From assembly GCA_019359125.1 (NCBI GenBank), contig JAHHHY010000016.1, forward strand, positions 17,166-81,165: DNA of 64,000 bases, written 5' to 3'. Positions 24,968 through 33,680 of this stretch are shown piece after piece. Under the pieces are notes generated by a model. That model did no database searches, was not told where the DNA came from, and saw nothing but the letters and a program-made list of their open reading frames with translations. This DNA is from Pleurocapsa minor GSE-CHR-MK 17-07R (lineage in GTDB: Bacteria; Chloroflexota; Anaerolineae; Aggregatilineales; Phototrophicaceae). Positions within the stretch are counted from its first letter, which is position 1; each line of letters starts with the position of its first letter. The position numbers and the translations under genes were made by a program.

Positions 24968-26302
24968 TCATGGCCAGGTCAGCGGCAGCACCCGCCAGAC
25001 GACGAATGCGTTGAGCGCCAGCAGCACGCCGATGCCCGCCAGCGACGGCAGCCACGGGGCACGGCGAATCATGCGCCCCAGACCGTCCAGCCCGAAGGCG
25101 AACCACGCGCCCAGCGGCAGCATCAGCGGGAACAGATAGCGCCCCTGCACCTGATAAAACTCGATGTTGTAGTACAGAAACTGGGCAAAGGCGATTGTCG
25201 CCACTGCCCCCAGGATAACGGCCCCAAAGCGCGCCTCAGGCGACAGGCTGGCGCGTCGGGGGCGCAGCAGCCAGCCCAGGCCAGCCGCGCCATGCAGGCC
25301 CAGGATCACGCCATAGCACCAGGCGGGCAGCGGGAAGGCCATCCAGCCAAGCTGTCCCCAGAAGCTGTTGAAGGTGGTCTGCACGGCGCTGACGAGCGTC
25401 TGCCCGGCGCCCCACGACGCGATAATCTCGCGCGTGCGCGGCTGGCCGACGACGACCGCATCATGCGCGCGCAGGCCGAGCGCGTCGGGGAAGCCATACA
25501 CGCCGAAATTACGCAGCCACCACAGCGCCCCCAGCGCCAGCGCGGGCACGGCGAACAATACGGCGTAGCGCGCCAGCGTCGGCCAGAACGGGCGTGTCTC
25601 GCGCCCCTGAAGTGCCCGGATGAGCAGCGCCAGCGGCAGCACCCCGCCCAGCAGGAACGTGTTCGCCTTGGTCAGAAAGCCGATGCCCATCACGATGCCG
25701 AGGGCCCACGCGGGCACCGCATCGCCACGGACGACGCGCAGCGCCAGCAGTACGCCCAGCGCGACGATCAACTCGGCCAGCCCGTCATTGTTGACGGACG
25801 CCAGAATCGCCAGATGCTGCGGCACCAGTGCGATCACCGCCGCGCCCGTCCAGGCGATGAACCAGCGGTCGGGCCCGGCCAGGGCGCGCAGCGCGGCATA
25901 ACTCATGGCGATCACGCCCAGCCCAATCAGCGCCGAGGCCAGGCGTAAAGCGATCAGGCTGCCATTCGAGAGCGCGTAGGCAGGCGAGAGCAGCAGATAA
26001 TACAGCGGCGGCTGATGGTCCTCATACTGCACGGCATCGATGTCGGCCAGGTTTTCAGGGGCGAAGCGCGAGCTGGTCAGCACGCCCAGGTAGGCCTGAT
26101 CCCAGTCGCCGGATGTGATGACCGGGCAGCAGCCGGACGCCGCGATCTGCGCGATCACGTTGACATGGGCGGGCTCGTCGGGCGACTGGTAGGGCGCGGT
26201 GCGCAGCGCATAGGTCGCCAGCAGGGCGGCGACAATCACCAGCAGCAGCGCGACCGCTGGCAGCTCATAGGGGCGAAAACGTGAGTTCAACCTGATTTTC
26301 AT
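24968..26302 (-). CDS. GT-C/DUF2142-like membrane glycosyltransferase
   Basis: A 444-residue protein with about 10-11 TM helices. The first large loop contains SPDEPAHVNVIAQIA and later YEDHQPPLYYLL, the acidic and His-Gln-Pro-Pro-Leu-Tyr pattern of polyprenyl-phosphate-dependent GT-C enzymes (PMT/DUF2142). A second signature is VNNDGLAELI and LTKANTFLLG. It likely adds sugars to proteins or glycans on the outer face of the membrane. The start at 26302 was preferred to 26323, but neither has a good Shine-Dalgarno. The promoter must lie in the AT-rich gap shared with the divergent TPR gene. Confidence 0.8.
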   Translation of the reverse strand: MKIRLNSRFRPYELPAVALLLVIVAALLATYALRTAPYQSPDEPAHVNVIAQIAASGCCPVITSGDWDQAYLGVLTSSRFAPENLADIDAVQYEDHQPPLYYLLLSPAYALSNGSLIALRLASALIGLGVIAMSYAALRALAGPDRWFIAWTGAAVIALVPQHLAILASVNNDGLAELIVALGVLLALRVVRGDAVPAWALGIVMGIGFLTKANTFLLGGVLPLALLIRALQGRETRPFWPTLARYAVLFAVPALALGALWWLRNFGVYGFPDALGLRAHDAVVVGQPRTREIIASWGAGQTLVSAVQTTFNSFWGQLGWMAFPLPAWCYGVILGLHGAAGLGWLLRPRRASLSPEARFGAVILGAVATIAFAQFLYYNIEFYQVQGRYLFPLMLPLGAWFAFGLDGLGRMIRRAPWLPSLAGIGVLLALNAFVVWRVLPLTWP

Positions 26303-26441
26303 CCTGTGCTGAACGAAAGTCATAAATGATTTGCAAAAATATAGTGTACCAGACCGCGAAAATTTGCCGTTTTTTCATTTTCACACTCTACTTATGCACA
26401 ATCAGAAATGTAACGCGCAGTGCCAAAAGGAAAACCAGGCG

Positions 26442-27785
26442 ATGTCTACCTCGCAACAGCTACAGCAGGCCTTTCAGCTCATCAAAGCCGGCAATAAAAC
26501 AGACGCAGCCAAACTGCTTGTCCCGATCGTGCGCAATGAACCGAATAATGCGGATGCCTGGTGGCTGCTGTCAAACGCCGTCACCAATGTGGAGCAGCAG
26601 CGGCGGGCGCTGGAAAAAGTGCTCAGCCTGCGCCCGGACGACGACCGTGCCCGCCGCAAGCTGGCACAGGTGACCGGCGCGCCGCCCCCGGAAAGCATCG
26701 CCCCTACGGTGATGCTGCCCAAGTCGGACATGCTGGCGCCGAAATCAGATCCATTTGCACAGAGTGCCTACGGCGGAGACGATCCGTTCGCGGGCATGGG
26801 CAGCTCGTCCGCCGGCTACACGCAGGACCCGTTTGCGCCGGCTTCGAGCGCCCCGCAGCCGCGCCGCAGCGGCCCGCCCATGGCCTCCGCCCCGATGATG
26901 CAGCAGCAGCGCCGTGGCCGCAGCTTTGGCTGCAACTGCTGCCTGGTGTTCGTGGTCCTGTTCCTGGTAGCGTCGCTGGCCTGTGTGGGCGTGCTCCTGT
27001 TTGCGGGCAGCCAGGTTGCAAACTGGCTGGGTGCCACTTCCATTAACGATGTTCCCTCCGTATTTCTGGGCACGGCAACGGCGCGCCCGGGTTCACCGAT
27101 GGACCAGTTACTGCGCCAGGCCGGCATCACCGATGGCAACGTCGGCGCGCTGGTGGGCACCGCCGAGGCGCTGGGCACGTCCGTGGGCGGCGACTTCGCC
27201 GGCGCGGCAGCCACAGCACAGGCCGCCCTGGGCGGTCTGCAGGGCCTCAGCGGTGACGCACTGGCCACAGCGCAGGCGGCGCTGGGGGGTGTAAATGGTG
27301 ACGCGCTGGCGACCGCACAGGCGGCGCTCGGCGGCGCAGATGCCCAGGCCCTCGTGCTGACGGCGCAGGCCGCGCTTGGCGGCAGCGGCCTCGACCTGTC
27401 CGCGATTTCCTCGGCGCTCTCCACCGCCAATATTGGCGATGCCTATCCGGAAGGCGTGTTTACCGACCGTGGCAGCATCGCGGTGGGCCAGGAAGCGACC
27501 GGCACCGTCAACCAGAGCGGCGGCGATGTCTACCGCTTTAACGGATCGGCCGGGCAGGTGCTCGTCATCAATGTGACCAGCAGCGCAAACTCGTCCCTGG
27601 ACGGCTATCTGCGCGTGTATGGCCCCGACAATACGCTGGTGGCCTACGATGATGACGGCGCGGGCTATCCCAATGCCGAGCTGACCTTCACGCTTCCGGC
27701 GAACGGTAATTACCTGTTCGTGGTGACGTCCTTTGCGGGCAGCTCGTCGGGCGAATACACGCTGGCCGTGGCGCAGGGCGAGTAA
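26442..27785 (+). CDS. TPR-membrane protein with TAQAALGG repeats and PPC domain
   Basis: A 447-residue protein. Residues 1-80 are a TPR-like helical repeat. A Pro/Gln-rich linker leads to one TM helix (about 164-190, CNCCLVFVVLFLVASLACVGVLLFAG in part). Outside, four copies of TAQAALGG occur at residues 258-265, 276-283, 291-298 and 307-314. The C-terminus is a pre-peptidase C-terminal (PPC) beta-sandwich: GSIAVGQEATGTVNQSGGD, YLRVYGPDNTLVAYDDDGAG and YLFVVTSFAGSSSGEYTL. The start is the ATG before STSQQ; the open frame upstream is AT-rich non-coding. It probably links a cytoplasmic assembly to the cell surface. Function unknown. Confidence 0.75.
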   Translation: MSTSQQLQQAFQLIKAGNKTDAAKLLVPIVRNEPNNADAWWLLSNAVTNVEQQRRALEKVLSLRPDDDRARRKLAQVTGAPPPESIAPTVMLPKSDMLAPKSDPFAQSAYGGDDPFAGMGSSSAGYTQDPFAPASSAPQPRRSGPPMASAPMMQQQRRGRSFGCNCCLVFVVLFLVASLACVGVLLFAGSQVANWLGATSINDVPSVFLGTATARPGSPMDQLLRQAGITDGNVGALVGTAEALGTSVGGDFAGAAATAQAALGGLQGLSGDALATAQAALGGVNGDALATAQAALGGADAQALVLTAQAALGGSGLDLSAISSALSTANIGDAYPEGVFTDRGSIAVGQEATGTVNQSGGDVYRFNGSAGQVLVINVTSSANSSLDGYLRVYGPDNTLVAYDDDGAGYPNAELTFTLPANGNYLFVVTSFAGSSSGEYTLAVAQGE

Positions 27786-27792
27786 TTACCCA

Positions 27793-27870
27793 CCTCACCC
27801 CGTTTCGCTGCGCTCAACCGCCCCTCTCCGCGCGGAGAGGGGAAAAAACCCGCAGGGTTTTGGGGTGAGG
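27793..27870. repeat. CCTCACCCC...GGGGTGAGG repeat module
   Basis: Starts CCTCACCCCGTTTCGCTGCG, contains the perfect hairpin CCCCTCTCCGCGCGGAGAGGGG, and ends AACCCGCAGGGTTTTGGGGTGAGG. The outer ends are inverted repeats. It is closely related to 58127-58275. Confidence 0.7.
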
Positions 27871-27918
27871 TTGGCTCATTCAAAACGGGATAAGCCCAGC
27901 CCATCAGCCGATGCAAAC

Positions 27919-27950
27919 AAAAAATCCCTCTCGCCTGAGAGGGATTTTTT
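27919..27950. terminator. Bidirectional intrinsic terminator
   Basis: An A6 run, stem TCCCTCTC (27925-27932), loop GCCT, stem GAGAGGGA (27937-27944), then T6. The symmetry serves both the TPR/PPC gene and the convergent oppF gene. Confidence 0.85.
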
Positions 27951-27968
27951 GTTCGTGTGCTGCGCTCG

Positions 27969-29012
27969 CTAGAACGGGGTCACGCGGTGGCAGGCCACAA
28001 AATGGCCGGGTTCCATCTCCACCAGCTCCGGATCGGGGTCCTGGTAGCAGATGCCGGACAGGGCGACCGGGCAGCGCGTGTTGAAGTTGCAGCCGACCGG
28101 CGGGCGCGCCGGGCTGGGCACGTCACCCTTGAGGATGATGCGCTGGCGGTTGCGTTCGACCATCGGATCGGGCACCGGCACGGCCGAGAGCAGCGCCTGC
28201 GTGTACGGATGCAGCGGGTTGTCGTACACCACGTCCGTGGGGCCGATCTCCACGATCTTGCCCAGGTACATCACCGCGACGCGGTCGCAGATGTGGCGCA
28301 CCATGCTCAGGTCGTGGGCGATGAACAGGTAGGTCAGGTTGAATTCTTCCTGCAGGTCTTCCAGCAGGTTGACGACCTGCGCCTGAATCGACACGTCGAG
28401 CGCCGAAATCGGCTCGTCGGCCACGATGAACGTGGGGCGCAGGGCCAGGGCGCGGGCGATGCCGATGCGCTGGCGCTGGCCGCCGGAAAACTCGTGCGGG
28501 TAGCGGTTGACATAGTACGGGTTCAGGCCCACGCGCTGCAGCAGCGCCTCGACATATTCCTGAAGCTCGACCTTGTTCTGAATCACGTTGTGGATCTTCA
28601 GCGGCTCAGACACGATATTGCCCACGCTCATGCGCGGGTTCAGGCTGGCGAACGGGTCCTGGAAAATCATCTGCATCTTGCGGCGCATGTTGCGCAGCTC
28701 GTTGCCACCCATCGTCGTCAGTTCGTGGCCTTCAAACTTCACCGAGCCGGCGGTCGGCTTGTAGAGCTGAAGCACTGTGCGGCCAGTCGTGCTTTTGCCG
28801 CAGCCAGACTCGCCCACCAGGCCAAGTGTCTCGCCTTTGTAGACATTAAAGCTGACGCCGTCCACGGCTTTCACCGCGCCGACCTGGCGCTGCACGATCA
28901 CGCCGGAGCTGATCGGGAAGTGTTTCTTGAGGTTACTGACGCTGACCACAAGTTCGCGGCCCTGTGCGTCATGGGTGGTGGCGGCGGGTGCCGCTGCCGG
29001 TGCACTAGACAT
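27969..29012 (-). CDS. oppF: Oligopeptide ABC transporter ATPase, OppF type
   Basis: A 347-residue ABC ATPase. Walker [10 protein letters not shown], signature [14 protein letters not shown], Walker [14 protein letters not shown] and H-loop IAHDLSMV are intact. The C-terminal region [17 protein letters not shown] with downstream Cys is the OppD/OppF hallmark that binds an iron-sulfur cluster in some members. It energises import of peptides or glycosides together with OppD. The start at 29012 overlaps the end of oppD by eight bases. No permease or dedicated binding protein is next to it, so the pair is split from its membrane partners. A bidirectional terminator follows. Confidence 0.93.
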   Translation of the reverse strand: MSSAPAAAPAATTHDAQGRELVVSVSNLKKHFPISSGVIVQRQVGAVKAVDGVSFNVYKGETLGLVGESGCGKSTTGRTVLQLYKPTAGSVKFEGHELTTMGGNELRNMRRKMQMIFQDPFASLNPRMSVGNIVSEPLKIHNVIQNKVELQEYVEALLQRVGLNPYYVNRYPHEFSGGQRQRIGIARALALRPTFIVADEPISALDVSIQAQVVNLLEDLQEEFNLTYLFIAHDLSMVRHICDRVAVMYLGKIVEIGPTDVVYDNPLHPYTQALLSAVPVPDPMVERNRQRIILKGDVPSPARPPVGCNFNTRCPVALSGICYQDPDPELVEMEPGHFVACHRVTPF

Positions 29013-30030
29013 GCTGTGTCTCCATCGCCTCGGGTAGGGGCTGACCATTACGAACATCAATCCAGCATGCCTTCAGGTGCTCTTCATGGGCCTCGGGGCC
29101 GGGCATGAGCGGCGGCATCTGTTCTTCACATTTGGCAATCTTGTAGGTGCAGCGCGGCGCAAACGGGCAGCCGGTGGGCGGCTTGCGCATATCCGGCGGC
29201 GCACCCTCGATCTGCACCAGGCGCTCACGGTTGTTGCTGGTGTCATGGCGCGGCAGCGAACGCAGCAGGCCCAGCGTATACGGGTGGCGCGTGTCGCCAA
29301 ACACTTCTTCCACCGGGCCGCGCTCGACGATGCGGCCGCCGTACATCACCTGTACTGTGTCAGACAGGCCAGCAACCACGCCCAGGTCATGGCTGATCCA
29401 GATGATCGCCATGCCGAACTGGTCGCGCAGGTTCTTGATCAGCTCGATGATCTGCGCCTGAATAGTCACGTCCAGCGCGGTGGTCGGCTCATCGGCAATC
29501 AGCAGCTTGGGATTGCACGACAGCGCCATAGCGATCATCACGCGCTGGCGCATACCACCCGAAAACTGATGCGGGAAGTTCTTCAGGCGGCGCTTGGCGT
29601 CCGGGATACCCACCATCGTGAGCAGCTCGGCAGCGCGTTCAGTGGCGGCCTTGTTGTCCATCCCCATATGCAGTTTGAGGGCTTCGGTAATCTGGGTGCC
29701 AATCGTGAGGACGGGGTTGAGCGAGGTCATCGGGTCCTGGAAAATCATGGCGATTTCGGCGCCGCGCACCAGGCGCATTTCTTCGTTTTTCAGTTTCAGC
29801 AGGTCGCGCCCCTGAAACAGCACTTCGCCTTTTTCAATCTTCCCAGGGGGCATCGCGATCAGGCGCATAATCGAGAGGGCGTGCACGCTTTTACCGCTGC
29901 CGCTCTCGCCGACGACGCCGAGTGTCTCGCGTTCATTCAGCACATACGATACGTCGTTTACGGCGTAGACGACGCCTTCCTGGGTGTAGAAACGGGTGAC
30001 GAGGTTTTTCACCTCCATTAAGACGCCCAA
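29005..30030 (-). CDS. oppD: Oligopeptide ABC transporter ATPase, OppD type
   Basis: A 341-residue ABC ATPase: Walker [13 protein letters not shown]-loop [12 protein letters not shown], signature [14 protein letters not shown], Walker [16 protein letters not shown]-loop ISHDLGVV, and the C-terminal GCPFAPRC cysteine region. A TTG at 30030 is preceded by AAGGA about eight bases upstream and is the likely start; ATG 30018 in the same frame lacks a Shine-Dalgarno. It is the first gene of the oppD-oppF pair. The 359 bases upstream hold the promoter, shared with the divergent kinase gene. Confidence 0.92.
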   Translation of the reverse strand: MGVLMEVKNLVTRFYTQEGVVYAVNDVSYVLNERETLGVVGESGSGKSVHALSIMRLIAMPPGKIEKGEVLFQGRDLLKLKNEEMRLVRGAEIAMIFQDPMTSLNPVLTIGTQITEALKLHMGMDNKAATERAAELLTMVGIPDAKRRLKNFPHQFSGGMRQRVMIAMALSCNPKLLIADEPTTALDVTIQAQIIELIKNLRDQFGMAIIWISHDLGVVAGLSDTVQVMYGGRIVERGPVEEVFGDTRHPYTLGLLRSLPRHDTSNNRERLVQIEGAPPDMRKPPTGCPFAPRCTYKIAKCEEQMPPLMPGPEAHEEHLKACWIDVRNGQPLPEAMETQHV

Positions 30031-30389
30031 CGGATTTATCCTTCCAACATCGACGGCCTGAAATGCCGCGTACGATTCTTTGAAAATCTTTAAGACTTCT
30101 ATGGACCGTGAGTTTGCACAACAACAGCCCGACTGTCAAGCGCGGCGCATACCATGCAGGTCCACTGATGCCCATTATACGTCATGCTGCTGGCTATTCG
30201 GGAGATTGCCGTAGGCCAGCCGTTTGCGCACTACACATTAAGAATACACAGGAAATTGCAATAAAGTTCAAAGTTGCGCCAAAGGCGCAGCGGTGTATCT
30301 CACTTAATGCCCATATTTCTTCATGCACGGCGCGCATGTGCAGGCTATACTCTGTAAAGAAGTCGACAGCCGCAGCCTTGAAAGCCCGT
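30031..30389. other. Divergent promoter region between oppD and the Ser/Thr kinase
   Basis: No gene seen; the open frame continuing upstream of the kinase has no family features. A small hairpin TGCGCC-AAA-GGCGCA is at 30275-30289, and a TATACT box at 30346-30351 lies 39 bases before the kinase ATG without a good -35. Confidence 0.5.
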
Positions 30390-32162
30390 ATGAGCGCCCC
30401 ATCAGACCCACTTATCGGACAACAACTGGGTGATTACCAGATCGAGGAAATTCTCGGGCGCGGGGGGATGGCGCGCGTGTACAAGGGCTATGACACGCAG
30501 TTAGACCGCTATGCCGCGGTCAAAGTCATCGACACCACGCTGCTGGGCACCGAAAACGAGGAAGAATACCGCCAGCGTTTCCAGCGCGAGGCGCGCGCCA
30601 TCGCCAAGCTGAATCACCCGAATATCGTGGGCATCTACCAGTTTGGCGAATTCAACGACCTGTACTACATGGCGATGAAATTTATCGAGGGACGCGACCT
30701 GGGCCAGATCCTGACGCGCTCCGGCGAGAAATTCACGCCCTCGCAGGTGCTGCGCATCATCCACGATATCGCCGGGGCGCTGGACTATGCCCACGCGGGC
30801 GGCGTGATTCACCGCGACGTGAAGCCCTCAAATATCATGATTACCCCGCAGGGCGGCGCCATCCTGACGGACTTTGGCCTGGCGCTCAGCGTGCCGGAAG
30901 GCACCATGGGCAACACCTTCGGCAGCGCGCACTATATCGCCCCGGAACAGGCCGTGTCGTCGGCCGATGCCGTGCCGCAAAGCGACCTGTATTCGCTCGG
31001 CGTGGTGCTGTATCAGCTGATGGTGGGCAAGGTGCCGTTTGACGACCCCAGCGCGATGAGCGTGGCGCTCAAGCATCTGCGCGATGCCCCGGTGCCGCCG
31101 CGCCAGCTCAATCCGTCGATACTGCCCGCCGTGGAAGCGGTCATCCTGAAGACGTTAGAAAAATTCCCCGAAAATCGCTATCAGAACGGCGAAGCATTTG
31201 CGCGCGCGCTGGAACAGGCGATGGGCGTGAGCACGCTCAGCGATTCGGCCTCGCTGCCCGCCCGCCAGATGCTGCCCACCACCACCGCCGAAGTGCGCGC
31301 GGTGCGCGATCCGGGCAGCGCCGGCACGATCAACCTGCCGCTGTCGAATATTTCGCGGCCCGACCCGCGTCCGTCGCTGGCGCTGGCCGAGCTGGATGTC
31401 GATACCAATCGCGGCGCATCGGTGGCCAAGCGTATCTCGCAGCAGATGGCGGCGGCCCCGTCACAGCGCCCGCCCAGACAGCGGCGCGGGATGCTGGTCA
31501 TGGGCGGCATCATCGGCCTCGCGCTGGCGATCGGCGCGCTGGTCGTGGCCTCGCGCCCGCCAGAGAACACGCTCAGCGCGGCCGCCCTCGCCACCGAGAC
31601 GCTGTCACCGCCCACGCGCGCCGTGACGCAGACGAGTCCGCCGACCAGCATGCCCAGCAGCACGCCTGCCCCGCCCAGCCCGACGACGCGCGCCACCCTG
31701 CGGCCCAGCGCCACGTCCCGCGCCATCATCGGCGGGGAAGTCGATGCGCCCACGGCCACACCTGTTTTGGAAAGGGACAATTCCGTCGCGCTGATGTATG
31801 ATGGCAATGAACTCATCATTCGCAACCAGTCTGATGACCTGGTGAATCTGAGTGGCATCTCGTTCGTGCGGCCAGCGGCGGACGGGCAGAATGAGTCCAG
31901 CTTCAGCGTGGACCAGCTCACAGGCGGGTCTGCGCCAGTGTTTGCGCTGCCGCCGGGCGATTGCTTCGCGCTGTGGCGCATCGACCTGCCGATCCAGCCG
32001 ATTGATGAGGGGTGTGCGCAGCGCCATGCCTGGCGTGAACTGGGCGCACCACGCTGGTTCTGGATCAGCAGCCGCGAGGGCGCGCAGTTTGAAGTGCGGC
32101 GCAGTGGGGCTGTGCTGGCGACCTGCACAATCGCGGCCGGCACATGCAGCTTTACACCATAA
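30390..32162 (+). CDS. Membrane-anchored Ser/Thr protein kinase (Hanks type)
   Basis: A 590-residue receptor-type kinase. Kinase domain residues about 15-275: glycine loop GRGGMARV (23-30), K45 in AAVKVI, E67, catalytic HRDVKPSN (141-148, D143), DFG (161-163) and IAPEQ. A proline-rich juxtamembrane region leads to one TM helix (about 368-388), then a Thr/Pro-rich stalk. The outer C-terminal domain (LMYDGNELIIRNQSDDLVNL onward) is not PASTA; the same kind of domain occurs in the PASTA protein at 53558. It likely senses envelope state and phosphorylates cytoplasmic proteins. The frr gene follows after about 100 bases. Confidence 0.92.
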   Translation: MSAPSDPLIGQQLGDYQIEEILGRGGMARVYKGYDTQLDRYAAVKVIDTTLLGTENEEEYRQRFQREARAIAKLNHPNIVGIYQFGEFNDLYYMAMKFIEGRDLGQILTRSGEKFTPSQVLRIIHDIAGALDYAHAGGVIHRDVKPSNIMITPQGGAILTDFGLALSVPEGTMGNTFGSAHYIAPEQAVSSADAVPQSDLYSLGVVLYQLMVGKVPFDDPSAMSVALKHLRDAPVPPRQLNPSILPAVEAVILKTLEKFPENRYQNGEAFARALEQAMGVSTLSDSASLPARQMLPTTTAEVRAVRDPGSAGTINLPLSNISRPDPRPSLALAELDVDTNRGASVAKRISQQMAAAPSQRPPRQRRGMLVMGGIIGLALAIGALVVASRPPENTLSAAALATETLSPPTRAVTQTSPPTSMPSSTPAPPSPTTRATLRPSATSRAIIGGEVDAPTATPVLERDNSVALMYDGNELIIRNQSDDLVNLSGISFVRPAADGQNESSFSVDQLTGGSAPVFALPPGDCFALWRIDLPIQPIDEGCAQRHAWRELGAPRWFWISSREGAQFEVRRSGAVLATCTIAAGTCSFTP

Positions 32163-32260
32163 CGCGCCGGATGTGCATAATAGAAGGTGTTTGAAGACCT
32201 GTATGAGGAATCTACAGGGATACGCTGTATCAGGTAATTGCGGATTCAGGACGTACGATC

Positions 32261-32818
32261 ATGATTGATGACATTCTAAAAGAAGCCCAGTCGAAGATGA
32301 AATCTGCCATCAGCGTCTTTGAGCAGGACCTGCATGGCATGCGCGGCGGCCGCGCCAGCACCGCGCTGGTGGAGCGCCTGATCGTGGACTACTACGGCCA
32401 GGAAACCGAGCTGCGCCAGCTGGCGACGATCTCGACGCCAGAGCCGATGCAGATTCTGATTCGCCCGTTTGACAAGGCCGCGGTGAAGGCCATCGAGAAG
32501 GCGATTCACAACTCGGATATCAACATCAACCCGCAGACGGACTCCGACGCTGTTCGCCTGAATATGCCCCCGCTGACGCGTGAGCGCCGCCAGGAACTGG
32601 TCAAGTTCCTGCACAAGCGCATGGAAGACGCGCGCATCGCGGTGCGCAACATCCGCCGCAATTCCAACGATGACATCAAGGAATACGAAAAAGAGAAAAT
32701 GATCTCTGAGGATGAGGCGAAGTGGGGCGAGGAAGAAGTGCAGAAATTCACCAACAAGTCGATTGCCCAGATTGACGACCTGGGGAAGGCCAAAGAGCAG
32801 GAAATCCTGACGGTTTAG
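32261..32818 (+). CDS. frr: Ribosome recycling factor
   Basis: A 185-residue protein of normal length. It splits post-termination ribosomes with EF-G. Diagnostic blocks: LHGMRGGRASTALVERL, YYGQETELRQLATISTPEP, LIRPFDKAAVKAIEKAI, PPLTRERRQELVKFL and RRNSNDDIKEYEKEKMISEDE. It is followed after 40 bases by uppS, the usual frr-uppS order; pyrH, which often precedes frr, is not here, its place being taken by the kinase gene. Confidence 0.97.
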   Translation: MIDDILKEAQSKMKSAISVFEQDLHGMRGGRASTALVERLIVDYYGQETELRQLATISTPEPMQILIRPFDKAAVKAIEKAIHNSDININPQTDSDAVRLNMPPLTRERRQELVKFLHKRMEDARIAVRNIRRNSNDDIKEYEKEKMISEDEAKWGEEEVQKFTNKSIAQIDDLGKAKEQEILTV

Positions 32819-32858
32819 CACGTCTGGCCGCCAGACCTGAGAGGGATGCAGCGAACGC

Positions 32859-33608
32859 ATGGCACTGATGACGAAATCCGAGCAGGCGCCCACAGAGGGC
32901 GTCCCCAATGTGCCCACGCATGTCGCCATCATCATGGATGGCAACGGCCGGTGGGCGAAGCAGCATGGCCTGCCGCGCCCGGAAGGGCATCGTCATGGCG
33001 TGGAGAACCTGCGCCGTGTGCTGCGCGCCTGCGTGCAGGAAGGCGTCAAAATCCTCACGATTTACGCCTTCTCCACCGAAAACTGGAATCGCCCGAAGTA
33101 TGAAGTGGATGCGCTGATGCGCCTGCTGGAAATGTTCATCGAGCGCGAGCTGGACGAGCTGGACAGCCAGGGCGTGCAGATTCGCCACATTGGCGACCTG
33201 GAAGGCGTGAACCTGCGCCTGGCGCGCAAAATTCGCAGCGCCACCGCCCGCACCGCGCATAACAACACGCTGATCCTGAACGTGGCTTTCAACTATGGCG
33301 GCCGCAAAGAGATCGTGCAGGCCGTGAAGCGCATCGTGCGCGAGGGTGTGCCGGAAGACAACATCACCGAGGAGCTGATCAGCCGTTATATGTACACCGG
33401 CGATCTGCCCGACCCGGACCTGATTATCCGCACCAGCGGCGAGCTGCGCGTGAGCAATTTCCTGATCTGGCAAAGCTCGTACAGCGAGTTTTACGTCACG
33501 CCCACGCTGTGGCCGGACTTTGACCAGAACGAATTTCATCTCGCGCTGGAGACGTACGCGGCCCGCACCCGCCGCTTCGGCAAGACCGACGACCAGGTCA
33601 ACGGCTAA
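32859..33608 (+). CDS. uppS: Undecaprenyl diphosphate synthase (cis-isoprenyl transferase)
   Basis: A 249-residue cis-prenyltransferase that makes the C55 lipid carrier for peptidoglycan and surface glycans. Motifs: [10 protein letters not shown] with D27 as the metal/diphosphate ligand, [31 protein letters not shown], and the C-terminal [26 protein letters not shown]. The start may instead be the ATG three codons later. It is co-directional with frr and ends with a strong bidirectional terminator. Confidence 0.97.
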   Translation: MALMTKSEQAPTEGVPNVPTHVAIIMDGNGRWAKQHGLPRPEGHRHGVENLRRVLRACVQEGVKILTIYAFSTENWNRPKYEVDALMRLLEMFIERELDELDSQGVQIRHIGDLEGVNLRLARKIRSATARTAHNNTLILNVAFNYGGRKEIVQAVKRIVREGVPEDNITEELISRYMYTGDLPDPDLIIRTSGELRVSNFLIWQSSYSEFYVTPTLWPDFDQNEFHLALETYAARTRRFGKTDDQVNG

Positions 33609-33639
33609 GCGTACATTCCCCCACATTACCCTGCACACA

Positions 33640-33680
33640 CCCTTCTTCCCGATGAGCGATTCAGGAAGAAGGGTTTTTGT
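33640..33680. terminator. Bidirectional intrinsic terminator after uppS
   Basis: Stem CCCTTCTTCC (33640-33649) and GGAAGAAGGG (33664-33673) followed by TTTTTGTTT. It lies between uppS and the convergent histidine kinase gene. Confidence 0.85.

Noticed and set aside
32162..32260. pyrH expected upstream of frr
   Set aside because: The space before frr is under 100 bases and is preceded by the Ser/Thr kinase; no UMP kinase motif was seen anywhere nearby.
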